A stretch of 64,000 nt of DNA, from contig NZ_CP012661.1 of NCBI RefSeq assembly GCF_001620265.1, forward strand, positions 1,550,001-1,614,000, given 5' to 3'. The stretch comes from Frigidibacter mobilis. Its GTDB lineage: Bacteria; Pseudomonadota; Alphaproteobacteria; Rhodobacterales; Rhodobacteraceae. Positions 7,889-15,756 of the stretch are shown here, piece by piece. A program made the position numbers and the translations under genes. Below the pieces are notes generated by a model. That model worked only from the letters and a program-made list of their open reading frames with translations. It had not been told where the DNA came from and ran no database searches. Numbering within the stretch: position 1 is the first letter of the stretch; each line of letters starts with the position of its first letter.

Positions 7889-8656
7889 ATGGCGCTTCCT
7901 GAATTCTCCATGCGTCAGCTGCTTGAAGCTGGCGTTCACTACGGTCACCAGACGCAGCGCTGGAACCCGCGGATGGCCGAGTATATCTATGGCGACCGCA
8001 ACGGCATCCACATTCTCGACCTGACCCAGACCGTCCCGATGCTGGACCAGGCGCTGCAGGTGATCCGCGACACCGTGGCCAAGGGCGGCCGCATCCTGTT
8101 CGTCGGCACCAAGCGCCAGGCCTCCAAGGCCATCGCCGAAGCCGCGGACAAGTCGGCGCAGTTCTATATGAACCATCGCTGGCTGGGCGGCACGCTGACC
8201 AACTGGAAAACCGTGTCCCAGTCGATCGCGCGCCTGAAGCAGATCGACGAGATCATGGCACATGGCGCCGAAGGCCTCACCAAGAAAGAGCGCCTGAACA
8301 TGGACCGCGAACTGGCCAAGCTGCAGGCCTCGCTCGGCGGGATCCGCGACATGGGCGGCGTGCCGGACCTGCTGTTCGTGATCGACGTGAACAAGGAATC
8401 GCTGGCGATCCTCGAAGCGCAGAAACTGGGCATCCCGGTCGTGGCCGTGGTCGACACCAACTGCTCGCCCAAGGGCGTGGATTACGTGATCCCGGGCAAT
8501 GATGACGCGGCCCGCGCCATCGCGCTCTATTGCGATCTGGTCTCGCGCGCGGCGCTGGACGGCATGACCGCACAGATGGGCGCCGCCGGCGTCGATCTGG
8601 GCGCGCTGGACGAAGCGCCTGTCGAAGAGCTGGTCGAAGAGCCCGCCAGCGCCTGA
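7889..8656 (+). CDS. rpsB: 30S ribosomal protein S2
   Basis: This 255-residue protein is a component of the small ribosomal subunit. It shows [39 protein letters not shown] and [12 protein letters not shown], all S2 signatures. Two ATGs are in frame, at 7883 and 7889. I use 7889 because it matches the conserved start MALPEF and leaves AAAAGGA at proper spacing. The C-terminal tail is acidic ([11 protein letters not shown]), as is usual in alphaproteobacteria. tsf follows on the same strand, the classic arrangement. Confidence 0.98.
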   Translation: MALPEFSMRQLLEAGVHYGHQTQRWNPRMAEYIYGDRNGIHILDLTQTVPMLDQALQVIRDTVAKGGRILFVGTKRQASKAIAEAADKSAQFYMNHRWLGGTLTNWKTVSQSIARLKQIDEIMAHGAEGLTKKERLNMDRELAKLQASLGGIRDMGGVPDLLFVIDVNKESLAILEAQKLGIPVVAVVDTNCSPKGVDYVIPGNDDAARAIALYCDLVSRAALDGMTAQMGAAGVDLGALDEAPVEELVEEPASA

Positions 8657-8724
8657 CCTCTGCCCCGGCGGCGCGCGAGCCTCGCTTTGCGCCCGCCGTA
8701 CCGGCAGATGTTACGCAATCGTCA

Positions 8725-8750
8725 TCAGGCGGGGGATATTCCCCGCCTGA
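8725..8750 (+). promoter_or_regulatory. Hairpin between rpsB and tsf
   Basis: A perfect 10-bp stem, TCAGGCGGGG (8725-8734) with CCCCGCCTGA (8741-8750), and a 6-nt loop but no T run. Its place between the two genes suggests an attenuator or an RNA-processing and stability element that sets the S2:EF-Ts ratio. Confidence 0.5.
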
Positions 8751-8805
8751 ACGCTGCAAAGGGTCGGGCCAGCCCGGCCGCGATGATCAAACGAGGAGAG
8801 CCGAC

Positions 8806-9693
8806 ATGGCAATCACCGCCCAGATGGTGAAGGAACTGCGCGAATCGACCGGCGCGGGCATGATGGACGTCAAGAAAGCGCTGACCGAAACCGATGGCGA
8901 CATGGATGCAGCCGTCGATTGGCTGCGCACCAAGGGCCTGGCGAAGGCCGCCAAGAAATCGGGCCGCGTCGCGGCCGAGGGCTTGGTGGGCGTTGCGGTC
9001 TCTGGCGGCAAGGGCGTTGCCATCGAGCTGAACTCGGAAACCGACTTCGTCGCCAAGAACGCCGATTTCCAGAACCTGGTACGCGAGATCACCAAGGTTG
9101 CCCTGGATACCGCCGACAGCGTCGAGGTGCTGCGCGCCTCGCATCTGAACGGCAAGACCGTGGACGAGGTCCTGAGTGAATCCATCGCCCGTATCGGCGA
9201 GAACATGAATCTGCGCCGCCTGCACATTCTGGAAGGCGATACCGTCGTCTCCTACGTGCACAACGCCGCCGCGGATGGCATGGGCAAGATCGGCGTGCTG
9301 GTCGCGCTGAAGGGCCCCGAAGAGCAGGCCAAGGTCATCGGCAAGCAGATCGCCATGCACGTTGCGGCGACCGCCCCGGCCTCGCTGTCCGAAGCCGATC
9401 TCGACCCTGCGCTGGTCGAGCGGGAAAAGGCCGTGCTCTCCGAGCAGGCCCGGGAATCGGGCAAGCCCGAAGCGGTGATCGAGAAGATGATCGTCGGCCG
9501 GATGGCGAAGTTCTTCGAGGAAGTGACCCTTCTGGGCCAGAAGTTCGTCATCAACCCCGACGTGACCGTCGGCCAGGCTGCCAAGGACGCGGGCGTCGAA
9601 GTCACCGGCTTTGCACGTATCGTCGTCGGCGACGGCATCGAGAAGGAAAAAGAGGATTTCGCGGCCGAGGTCGCCAAGACCCTGCAGGGCTGA
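8806..9693 (+). CDS. tsf: Translation elongation factor Ts
   Basis: This 295-residue factor exchanges GDP for GTP on EF-Tu. The N-terminal UBA domain shows [18 protein letters not shown], followed by the core motif [15 protein letters not shown], which contacts EF-Tu (TDFVA). A second core repeat and [12 protein letters not shown] follow. The ATG at 8806 is preceded by CGAGGAGAG. A strong terminator follows the stop. Confidence 0.98.
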   Translation: MAITAQMVKELRESTGAGMMDVKKALTETDGDMDAAVDWLRTKGLAKAAKKSGRVAAEGLVGVAVSGGKGVAIELNSETDFVAKNADFQNLVREITKVALDTADSVEVLRASHLNGKTVDEVLSESIARIGENMNLRRLHILEGDTVVSYVHNAAADGMGKIGVLVALKGPEEQAKVIGKQIAMHVAATAPASLSEADLDPALVEREKAVLSEQARESGKPEAVIEKMIVGRMAKFFEEVTLLGQKFVINPDVTVGQAAKDAGVEVTGFARIVVGDGIEKEKEDFAAEVAKTLQG

Positions 9694-9735
9694 TCCCAGG
9701 ATCGCCTGCAGGTTTGCCGGCGGGATCTTTGCAAG

Positions 9736-9765
9736 GGCCGGGCAGGGAAACCTGTCCGGCCTTTT
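9736..9765 (+). terminator. Intrinsic terminator of rpsB-tsf
   Basis: An 11-bp stem, GGCCGGGCAGG (9736-9746) with CCTGTCCGGCC (9751-9761), a GAAA tetraloop and a TTTT tail. The single G.T pair does not disturb it. Confidence 0.88.
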
Positions 9766-10330
9766 GCCATTCGAGGAACCGGGCGGGGGCCGCCGCTTCG
9801 CCAGAGGTCGGACTGCAGCCCAGCAAGGCTGTGCCGGTTCCCAAAAACGGAAAAGCGGCGCGGACCTGAAGGATCCGCACCGCCACCCGAAGCGCGCCGC
9901 ATCTTTTGGGGATGAGGACGGGGCGCACAACTGTTCGGTCTGCCAGACCGAAAACAACCGGGCAGACCGGCCCGGTTTCCCGGATGGACCGCGATCCCCG
10001 CGCAAAAGTCGGCGGGCTGGATCGTGGCCACCTGTTCCCGGCCAAAGCCGCCACTCACGGAACGCTGTCACATTGGCGACTGACGCAGGGTAAGGAAAGT
10101 CAGGGAATCCTTACCTGGCCAGTTGGTTAAACGGCGCGCCTGCCTGCCGGGAAGGTCTTGCCCGCTGCGAGGATACCTGCGCCGATGCGCCCCAGTGCGC
10201 GCGGCCCGGCTCGGGGGCGAGATAGCCGAGACATTCGGCCCGCCAGCTCCCTCCCCGCGCCCGCAGAAAGGTCGGCGCCGCGTTCCCGTCTGCAGATCGC
10301 CCGAGGCCTCCACCGCGCCCCAGGCAGGTC
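9766..10330. other. 565-bp gene-free region with structural elements
   Basis: I find no convincing protein gene. A minus-strand terminator-like hairpin pairs 9871-9883 with 9855-9866 around a TGAA/TTCA loop and is followed, on the minus strand, by TTTTCCGTTTTT (9854-9843). A near-perfect palindrome, TTCGGTCTG-C-CAGACCGAA, covers 9934-9952. An 8-bp inverted repeat, GGTAAGGA/TCCTTACC, pairs 10089-10096 with 10108-10115. The terminator could end the modE transcript after a long 3' region, or an unannotated minus-strand RNA. Confidence 0.5.
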
Positions 10331-10702
10331 TTATTTTCCGTCGGGACTGTTCCGCAGCAGCCCGGTCAACGCCTGCAGCCGCGCCGCGCCGGCCGCCGCC
10401 GCATCCGCCTCGACCCCGCGATAATGCGCCAGTACCTGCCGCCCGGTCTCGGTCAGCACTGCCCCGCCGCCCCCTGGCCCGCCGCGGGTGCTGTCCACCA
10501 GCGGTTCGCTGAACATCGCGTTCAGCGTGCCGATCAACTGCCAGGCGCGCTTGTAGCTCATCCCCATCTCGCGCCCCGCCGCGGCGATGGAACCGCAGCG
10601 CTCGATCCGCTCCAGCAGTTCGGCTTTGCCCGGCCCGATGAAGTCTGCAGGGCCAAAGACGATGCGGATGCGCAGGGACGGAGGGGGGAGTGTATCGGTC
10701 AT
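10331..10702 (-). CDS. ModE-like winged-helix regulator, DNA-binding domain only
   Basis: This 123-residue protein corresponds to the N-terminal LysR-type HTH domain of ModE, the molybdate-responsive regulator. It shows IERCGSIAAAGREMGMSYKRAWQLI and GGPGGGGAVLTETG, which is the wing. The molybdate-binding (Mop/TOBE) half of E. coli ModE is absent, as in many alphaproteobacterial short ModE proteins. The ATG at 10702 has TGTGGGG upstream. It lies downstream of a molybdenum enzyme operon (aioBA) and DUF2478, so regulation of molybdenum uptake or cofactor genes is the likely role. Confidence 0.85.
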   Translation of the reverse strand: MTDTLPPPSLRIRIVFGPADFIGPGKAELLERIERCGSIAAAGREMGMSYKRAWQLIGTLNAMFSEPLVDSTRGGPGGGGAVLTETGRQVLAHYRGVEADAAAAGAARLQALTGLLRNSPDGK

Positions 10703-10785
10703 GCCCCACAGATCGCGGATTGCCCCCGGTCTGTGCAAGGGAAATGTCGAAGGGCGCTTCCGCCGGCAGGCGGTGCCGGCCCGGA

Positions 10786-11298
10786 TCAGACGGCTGCCTT
10801 CGCAACCACCGCCTTGCACCACCGGGCAACGGCCGCGGGATCGGCGGGCAGGGGGCAGACATCTTCGCCTGCAAAGGCAAGGAAGGCGGCAAGGTTCAGG
10901 CCATTCACGCCGACCAGCACCGGCAGGCCGAGGTCCAGTGCGTCGGCGATGGCGGGAACAAGGCCGCGGCCCTCGGCCTCGCGTTTGCCGAATTTGTTGA
11001 CGATCAGGACTTCGGCCCCCGCAAGGCGCTGCTGGACCGCGAGCACCGTCTGCTCCAGTGCGCCGGAATCCAGCGTGCAGCCCCGGGCCAGATCGCCGCG
11101 GTCTTCGCTGATGCGGACAATGGGGCCATCGGGCAGCACCACAAGATCCATGTCGCATTTCCGCCGGTCCGGGCGCGCGATGTTGGATTGCACGGTCCCG
11201 GCCAGCCGCAGGCCTTCGGCGGTCAGCCGCGCCGCAACCTCGGCGATCAGCGCATCGGTGCGGCCGCGCCCCTGAAGGGTGACATAGGCAAGTTTCAT
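10786..11298 (-). CDS. DUF2478 protein, molybdenum-gene associated
   Basis: This 170-residue cytoplasmic protein has the alternating strand-helix pattern of a small NTPase-like fold. It begins KLAYVTLQGRGRTDALI and contains IVRISEDRGDLARGCTLD and EVLIVNKFGKREAEGRG. The usual glycine-rich P-loop is not obvious (GRGRTDA stands in its place), so ATP binding cannot be claimed. DUF2478 proteins typically neighbour molybdate transport genes. Here the gene sits between aioA and a ModE-like gene, consistent with molybdenum or molybdopterin supply to arsenite oxidase. Confidence 0.78.
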   Translation of the reverse strand: MKLAYVTLQGRGRTDALIAEVAARLTAEGLRLAGTVQSNIARPDRRKCDMDLVVLPDGPIVRISEDRGDLARGCTLDSGALEQTVLAVQQRLAGAEVLIVNKFGKREAEGRGLVPAIADALDLGLPVLVGVNGLNLAAFLAFAGEDVCPLPADPAAVARWCKAVVAKAAV

Positions 11299-11322
11299 GC
11301 GGGCGATCCCCGTCAGGCAGGA

Positions 11323-11355
11323 AGGTGCCGCCCGAAACAGCTTCGGGCGGCACCT
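11323..11355 (-). terminator. Strong hairpin after aioA
   Basis: A perfect 14-bp stem, AGGTGCCGCCCGAA (11323-11336) with TTCGGGCGGCACCT (11342-11355), and a 5-nt loop. It lacks a T run, so it may be a partial terminator or a 3' stabilising element separating the aio message from the DUF2478-modE genes. Confidence 0.6.
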
Positions 11356-11363
11356 GCTTCAGG

Positions 11364-13823
11364 TCAAAGCTCGACTTCCCACGACTTGTAGGACACCGCC
11401 GCCGAAGCCGGGGTGGCATCCGAAATCTTGCGGATGTTGGCCCAGGTGTGCTTGTAGTTCGGCAAGATCAGCTCGTTCACGCCGGCATTCACGATGTTGC
11501 CCTGCGCGCCATTGGGCGCGCCGAAAATCATGAAGGTCTCGTTGCGTTTCGCGGTCGGCTCGGGATAGGCGAGCGCCTGCGTGGCCCCCACATCGTTGTG
11601 CACCTCGACCATGTCACCGGCCTTGATGCCCAGATCGGCCATGTCGTCGGGGTTGATCTGGATGAAGGGCACCGGGAAGCGCTCCATGACGAACTCGTTG
11701 CCCTGATCCAGGAACCAGTTCTGCCAGTTCATGTTGGCGCGCCCGTTGTTGATGAGGAAGCGGTGGCTGGCCTGCTGCTGCGCCTTGCCCGCCGCCTGCC
11801 AGCCGCGCCATTCGCCCATGCAGAACAAGGCCTTGCCGTCTTCGCGCCCATGACGCTTGAAGATGCCGTCTTCATAAAGGCGGTTGGTCCCCACCAGTTT
11901 GCCACCCTCAAAGCCCGTGACCGGCTCCAGCACCCCGTCATTGCCCATCGCGCGCAGGCGGTCATAGGTCACTTCCGGGTTGCCCTTGTTGTAGCCGTCC
12001 ATGAAGGCATCTTCTTCCGTCACCCAGTCATAGCCCTTGAACTGGTCGGCATAGTCGGTGCGGCCCTCCTCGCGCAGCACCCGCTCCAGCGCCTGCGCAA
12101 TGCCGGCCGCAATCAGGCAGTCGGGCCGGGCCGAGCCGGGCGCATCCATGTATTTTTCCGTCAGCCGCAACCGGCGTTCGCCGTTCATCGAGGTCAGGTT
12201 CATCTCGCCCGATTCAACCGCCGGCAGGATCACATGCGCCGCCTGGCCGATCTGGCTGTGGATGATGTCGACATCCACCACGAAGAGCCCGCCTGCATTG
12301 ATGGCACCGACGATGGCATCGACCATTTCCTCGCGCGTGGCCCCGGCGCGGGCGTCCATCGCTTCCTTCACCATGTTGGACCGGCGGTTGTAGACACGCT
12401 TGAATTCCGAGGCGTTCAGCGTGGTCTTGAAGTGGTCATTGGCCCAGATGTGATGCACCTTGCCGCCGCCCGCGATGATGAGCTGGTCGATATAGGGGGC
12501 AGGGCGGCCGACATGGGCGTCGGAGGGGCGATAGTAGCCCTCCTGGTGCCCGCCCAGACGGCAGCAGCCGCCGCCCTCGCGGCCGACATTGCCGGTGGCG
12601 AGCGAGATGTTCAGCAGGCTGCCGATGGCGCGATAGTTGTCGTTGCCCCAGATGATGCCCTTCTCATATCCCGTCACGCATTTCCGGCGGCTGCCGTCGT
12701 CCTTGGGCTTGGCGATCCATTCGGCGGCCTGGATGATCTGGGCTTCGGTCAGGCCGGTTGCGGCGGCCCCGTCGGCCAGGCTCATCTTGCACGCCGCGCG
12801 GGCGGCTTCGAACGATCCCAGCGAGGCGGGGTAGGCGCTGTCCGCATGCACCGCCACATCGCCCTGGAAGGTCGAGGCTGCGATGAACTCGGCATCCACC
12901 CAGCCCTGATCGGCGATGTAGGTGAACAGCGTGTTGTGCAGCGCCACGTCCGACCCGGTGGTGATGGGCAGATGCAGCACGTTTTCGGCGCCCGCCACCT
13001 GCTCGCAACTGTCCACCGTCACGGTGCGGCGCGGGTCCGAGATCACCACGCGCGCCCCGTTCTGCATTCCCTTGACCATGTGGTTCAGGAACAGGTTGGT
13101 CTGGCATTCCATCGGGTTGGTGCCGACCAGGAAGATCGTGTCTGTCACCTCGTAGTCGGCATAGTTGTAGTTCAGCTCATCCACGCCCATGTCGCGGCTG
13201 GAGTGGACCTCCGACATGTAGGCCGGGCGGTTGTGGATGCGGCAGTGCTTGACCTTCATCGACTCGAAGTAGAGCTTGCCGGTGCCCCAGGTGTTCTCAT
13301 AGCCGCCGGCGCTGCCGCCGTGGTCGAACATCGACACGTAAAGATCGTTCTCGTCGTCCTTGTCGATCACCCGGGCGGTGACGCGGGCCACGAGGTCCAG
13401 CGCATCATCCCAGGAGGTCGGCTGCCAGGTGCCATAGCGCCAGACCATCGGATCGGTCAGGCGCTGCTTCTGGGTCCCGGTCACGTCCGAGCGCCGGTTT
13501 TCCGCCATCCGCGCACCGCGGATCGAGCCAAGGCCCGAGTTCACGGCGCAGTTCACATCGGGCTTGATGACCAGATGCACGTCTTTGCCGTCCTGCCTGA
13601 CGACGTTGTACATCGACGGCGCATACCAGGCTTCCGTCTCTGCGACCTGCTGTTGCGAGAGGTCTTCGCCTATCCAGTTGCTGTCGGTCGTTCCCTGGGT
13701 CTTGAGCGGCCAAGTGTAGGCCTTGTAGCCGCAGCCGACGATGCAGTAGTGGCAGGTGACGTTGTGTTCCTTCGCGCCTGCGGGGATGATCGGCAGGCGG
13801 TCGATATTGCGTTTGTAAGCCAT
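11364..13823 (-). CDS. aioA: Arsenite oxidase large (molybdopterin) subunit
   Basis: This 819-residue periplasmic DMSO-reductase-family enzyme oxidises arsenite to arsenate at a Mo-bis(pterin guanine dinucleotide) centre. The [3Fe-4S] ligands are Cys24, Cys27 and Cys31 in CHYCIVGC. The fourth Cys of nitrate-reductase-type enzymes is missing, as in AioA. HCRIHNRPAYMSEVHSSRDMG and CCRLGGHQEGYYRPSDAHVG match the regions that form the arsenite funnel in known AioA. There is no signal peptide, so it is expected to travel folded with the Tat-tagged AioB. It starts 12 bp after aioB and is the last aio gene. Confidence 0.97.
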   Translation of the reverse strand: MAYKRNIDRLPIIPAGAKEHNVTCHYCIVGCGYKAYTWPLKTQGTTDSNWIGEDLSQQQVAETEAWYAPSMYNVVRQDGKDVHLVIKPDVNCAVNSGLGSIRGARMAENRRSDVTGTQKQRLTDPMVWRYGTWQPTSWDDALDLVARVTARVIDKDDENDLYVSMFDHGGSAGGYENTWGTGKLYFESMKVKHCRIHNRPAYMSEVHSSRDMGVDELNYNYADYEVTDTIFLVGTNPMECQTNLFLNHMVKGMQNGARVVISDPRRTVTVDSCEQVAGAENVLHLPITTGSDVALHNTLFTYIADQGWVDAEFIAASTFQGDVAVHADSAYPASLGSFEAARAACKMSLADGAAATGLTEAQIIQAAEWIAKPKDDGSRRKCVTGYEKGIIWGNDNYRAIGSLLNISLATGNVGREGGGCCRLGGHQEGYYRPSDAHVGRPAPYIDQLIIAGGGKVHHIWANDHFKTTLNASEFKRVYNRRSNMVKEAMDARAGATREEMVDAIVGAINAGGLFVVDVDIIHSQIGQAAHVILPAVESGEMNLTSMNGERRLRLTEKYMDAPGSARPDCLIAAGIAQALERVLREEGRTDYADQFKGYDWVTEEDAFMDGYNKGNPEVTYDRLRAMGNDGVLEPVTGFEGGKLVGTNRLYEDGIFKRHGREDGKALFCMGEWRGWQAAGKAQQQASHRFLINNGRANMNWQNWFLDQGNEFVMERFPVPFIQINPDDMADLGIKAGDMVEVHNDVGATQALAYPEPTAKRNETFMIFGAPNGAQGNIVNAGVNELILPNYKHTWANIRKISDATPASAAVSYKSWEVEL

Positions 13824-13835
13824 TGTATCGCCCCC

Positions 13836-14363
13836 TTACCCCTGCAGCACGTTGGACAGGCGGCCGTAGATCAGCTCGTCCGCGCCCTCGGCATAGATGT
13901 CGCCCTTGTCGTCCACCCGCAATGCGAACTGCGGCAGGTTCTGCGTGGCATGGCCCCAGATCTGCTGGCCGCCCTTTTCGCAGTCGAAGCGGCTGAAATG
14001 GCCGGGGCAGTTCAGGGTTCTGTCGGCGGCGTGATAGCTCATGTAGAAACCCTTGTGCGGGCAGAGCACCGAATAGGCGACGATATCGCCCTCCGGCCCC
14101 GCGCCGCCCTCGACCGGGGTTCCCAGCTTCAACAGGATGCCGGGGCTGTCGGCATCGGGATAGCCGATGTCCATCGGCTCGTTCACCTCAAGGTCCGCCA
14201 GATTGGCAAGGCGGTTCGACGGGTAATCCACCATCGCCCGCGCCTGCTGCGCTTGTGCCTGTCCCGCAGGCATCACCGTCGCTGCTGCCGCCCCTGCCAC
14301 GCCGAGGACACCCCCGCGCAGGAACTGGCGGCGGCCGACATCGACCAACCGATTGCATTTCAT
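13836..14363 (-). CDS. aioB: Arsenite oxidase small (Rieske) subunit
   Basis: This 175-residue subunit passes electrons from AioA to a cytochrome c or azurin-type acceptor. It has a Tat signal (GRRQFLRGG, then a hydrophobic Ala/Val stretch ending QAQA) and the Rieske ligands CPH and CPGH for the [2Fe-2S] cluster. The two extra cysteines that form a disulfide in bc1-type Rieske proteins are Phe (CPHKGF) and Gly (CPGH) here. The ATG at 14363 has AGGGAGGG about 9 bases upstream. aioA follows after 12 bp. Confidence 0.95.
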   Translation of the reverse strand: MKCNRLVDVGRRQFLRGGVLGVAGAAAATVMPAGQAQAQQARAMVDYPSNRLANLADLEVNEPMDIGYPDADSPGILLKLGTPVEGGAGPEGDIVAYSVLCPHKGFYMSYHAADRTLNCPGHFSRFDCEKGGQQIWGHATQNLPQFALRVDDKGDIYAEGADELIYGRLSNVLQG

Positions 14364-14413
14364 GGTAGCTAACCCTCCCTTGGCTGCCTGTGCCCAAGGA
14401 TAGCGGAGGAGCA

Positions 14414-14502
14414 GGTGGGGGCGCGACGCCCCACCGGGCGCCGCCGCGTTGCGGCAAGCTGTTCGCATCGCGCGCAAATTTCAGGCGTTCGGATTTCCGA
14501 AC
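14414..14502 (-). promoter_or_regulatory. aioR-aioB intergenic region with two inverted repeats
   Basis: GTTCGGA (14487-14493) and TCCGAAC (14496-14502) form a 16-bp palindrome just past the aioR stop. A second repeat pairs GGTGGGGGCG (14414-14423) with CGCCCCACC (14427-14435). The first could be an AioR site or an RNA hairpin. The second lies about 50 bp before the aioB start. I could not find a convincing -24/-12 (GG-N10-GC) sigma-54 promoter in this 150-bp gap. Confidence 0.4.
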
Positions 14503-14514
14503 ACGCCTGGGCGG

Positions 14515-15723
14515 TCATAGACCCAGTTTGTGCATCTTCTCCCACAGCGTCGTGCGCGATACGCGCAGCAGCCTTGCCGCCTCGCCGACCTGGCCCCCGG
14601 TCCGGTCCAGCGCCGCCACGATCTGTGCCCGCTCGGCCGCATCCCGCACCTCGGACAGCGAGCGCATCGTCTCATCCGCCGCGCGTTCGGGAAAGAGGTC
14701 CGAGGTGAGCACCATCCCCCCCGCAGCCGCCTCGACGGCCCGCATCAGGCGCGCGCGCAGCTCGCGCCCGTTGTCCGGCCAGTCATGCGAGCGGAGGGCT
14801 TCCTCCGCCGTGGCCGCGATGCCGGTCAGCGGCGCCTTGCGGCGGGCATTGAGGCCGGGGAACAGCCGTGCCGCCAGCCAGACTGCATCGTCAGGGCGAT
14901 CCGCCAGCGGCGGTACCACGATCTCATGCGAGCGGAGCAGTGCCATCAGGTCCGCCCGCAGGGCCTGCCCATCCTCCCCGCCCCCCTGCGGCCCAAGCGT
15001 GGCGATCAGCCGGAAGCGCGGAACTGCAAGGGCCGCCATCAGGGCATCCTGCGCGGCAAGCTCCAGCCGCCCGATCCCGATGATGACCAGCGAGCCTTCG
15101 CCCACCTGGCTCACCGCGCCGCGCAGCTCCTCTGCCCCGATCCTGTCGCGCAAGGCATTGCAGACCACCATCGGTGCGGCCTTGCGGTCGGACAGCTCAT
15201 GTGCGCGCCTTGCCAGCCGCAACTTGCCAAGACCGGAGGCGCCGCGGATCAGAAGGGCTGTCTCGCGGCCAGCCGCCTCCGCCACCTGCCTGTCCACGGC
15301 CCGGGCCGCAGCGGTTATGCCGGTCTCGGGCGGCATGTCCTGATCGGGCCGCGGTCGCATGATCGTGGCCAGGCGCTTGAGGAAAGCGCCGATCTCGAAT
15401 GGCTTGGGAATATAATCGGCGGCCCCCGAGCGGATCAGCCGCACCGCCTGGTCGATCCCGCCCTGGCCGGTGATGAACAGGAACGGCGGCGGATGGCCGG
15501 TGCGCGTCAGCGTCTCATAAAGCTCCTCGCCCGTGCCGTCCGGCAGGCGGATGTCGCAGATCACCGCGTCCAGAACCTTGCGCGGGGTGCGGATGGCGGG
15601 CAGGGCGCGGCCGATCTGGCGATGCCAGTGCACCTCGGCTCCCTCCAGCGTCAGCCGCTGGACCAGCGATGCCCCCATGATCTCGTCATCTTCGACCAGC
15701 ACGATCCGGCGACCTTCAAGCAT
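14515..15723 (-). CDS. aioR: Arsenite-responsive response regulator with degenerate AAA+ domain
   Basis: This 402-residue NtrC-type regulator is the partner of AioS. The receiver domain (1-120) keeps the acidic pair near residue 11, Asp57 (CDIRLPDG) and Lys107 (PKPF). The AAA+ domain has a Walker A (GASGLGK, 161-167), but the segment that should hold the sigma-54 contact loop GAFTGA is missing, and the Walker B acidic residues are replaced (SLVIIGIGRL, 211-220). A Fis-type HTH closes the protein (GQVGEAARLLRVSRTTLWEKM). Position between aioS and aioB supports the name. Activation through a sigma-70-type holoenzyme, as described for Rhodobacter capsulatus NtrC, is the likely alternative to sigma-54. 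Confidence 0.88.
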   Translation of the reverse strand: MLEGRRIVLVEDDEIMGASLVQRLTLEGAEVHWHRQIGRALPAIRTPRKVLDAVICDIRLPDGTGEELYETLTRTGHPPPFLFITGQGGIDQAVRLIRSGAADYIPKPFEIGAFLKRLATIMRPRPDQDMPPETGITAAARAVDRQVAEAAGRETALLIRGASGLGKLRLARRAHELSDRKAAPMVVCNALRDRIGAEELRGAVSQVGEGSLVIIGIGRLELAAQDALMAALAVPRFRLIATLGPQGGGEDGQALRADLMALLRSHEIVVPPLADRPDDAVWLAARLFPGLNARRKAPLTGIAATAEEALRSHDWPDNGRELRARLMRAVEAAAGGMVLTSDLFPERAADETMRSLSEVRDAAERAQIVAALDRTGGQVGEAARLLRVSRTTLWEKMHKLGL

Positions 15724-15756
15724 GGCTGGCTCCCCGCGACGGCAGATCGACGCGGA

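Noticed and set aside
7389..7902. Plus-strand frames opposite psuK reaching into rpsB
   Set aside because: Antisense to a PfkB kinase and running through the rpsB leader. No domain similarity.
11325..14372. Plus-strand open frame of over 1000 codons across aioB and aioA
   Set aside because: Antisense to arsenite oxidase. The length is an effect of codon bias, and no motif is present.
14364..14514. Sigma-54 (-24/-12) promoter upstream of aioB
   Set aside because: I looked for GG-N10-GC elements of the TGGCAC-N5-TTGC type and found none with correct spacing. The closest, near GGGCACAGGCAGCC, is off by one or two bases and lacks TTGC.
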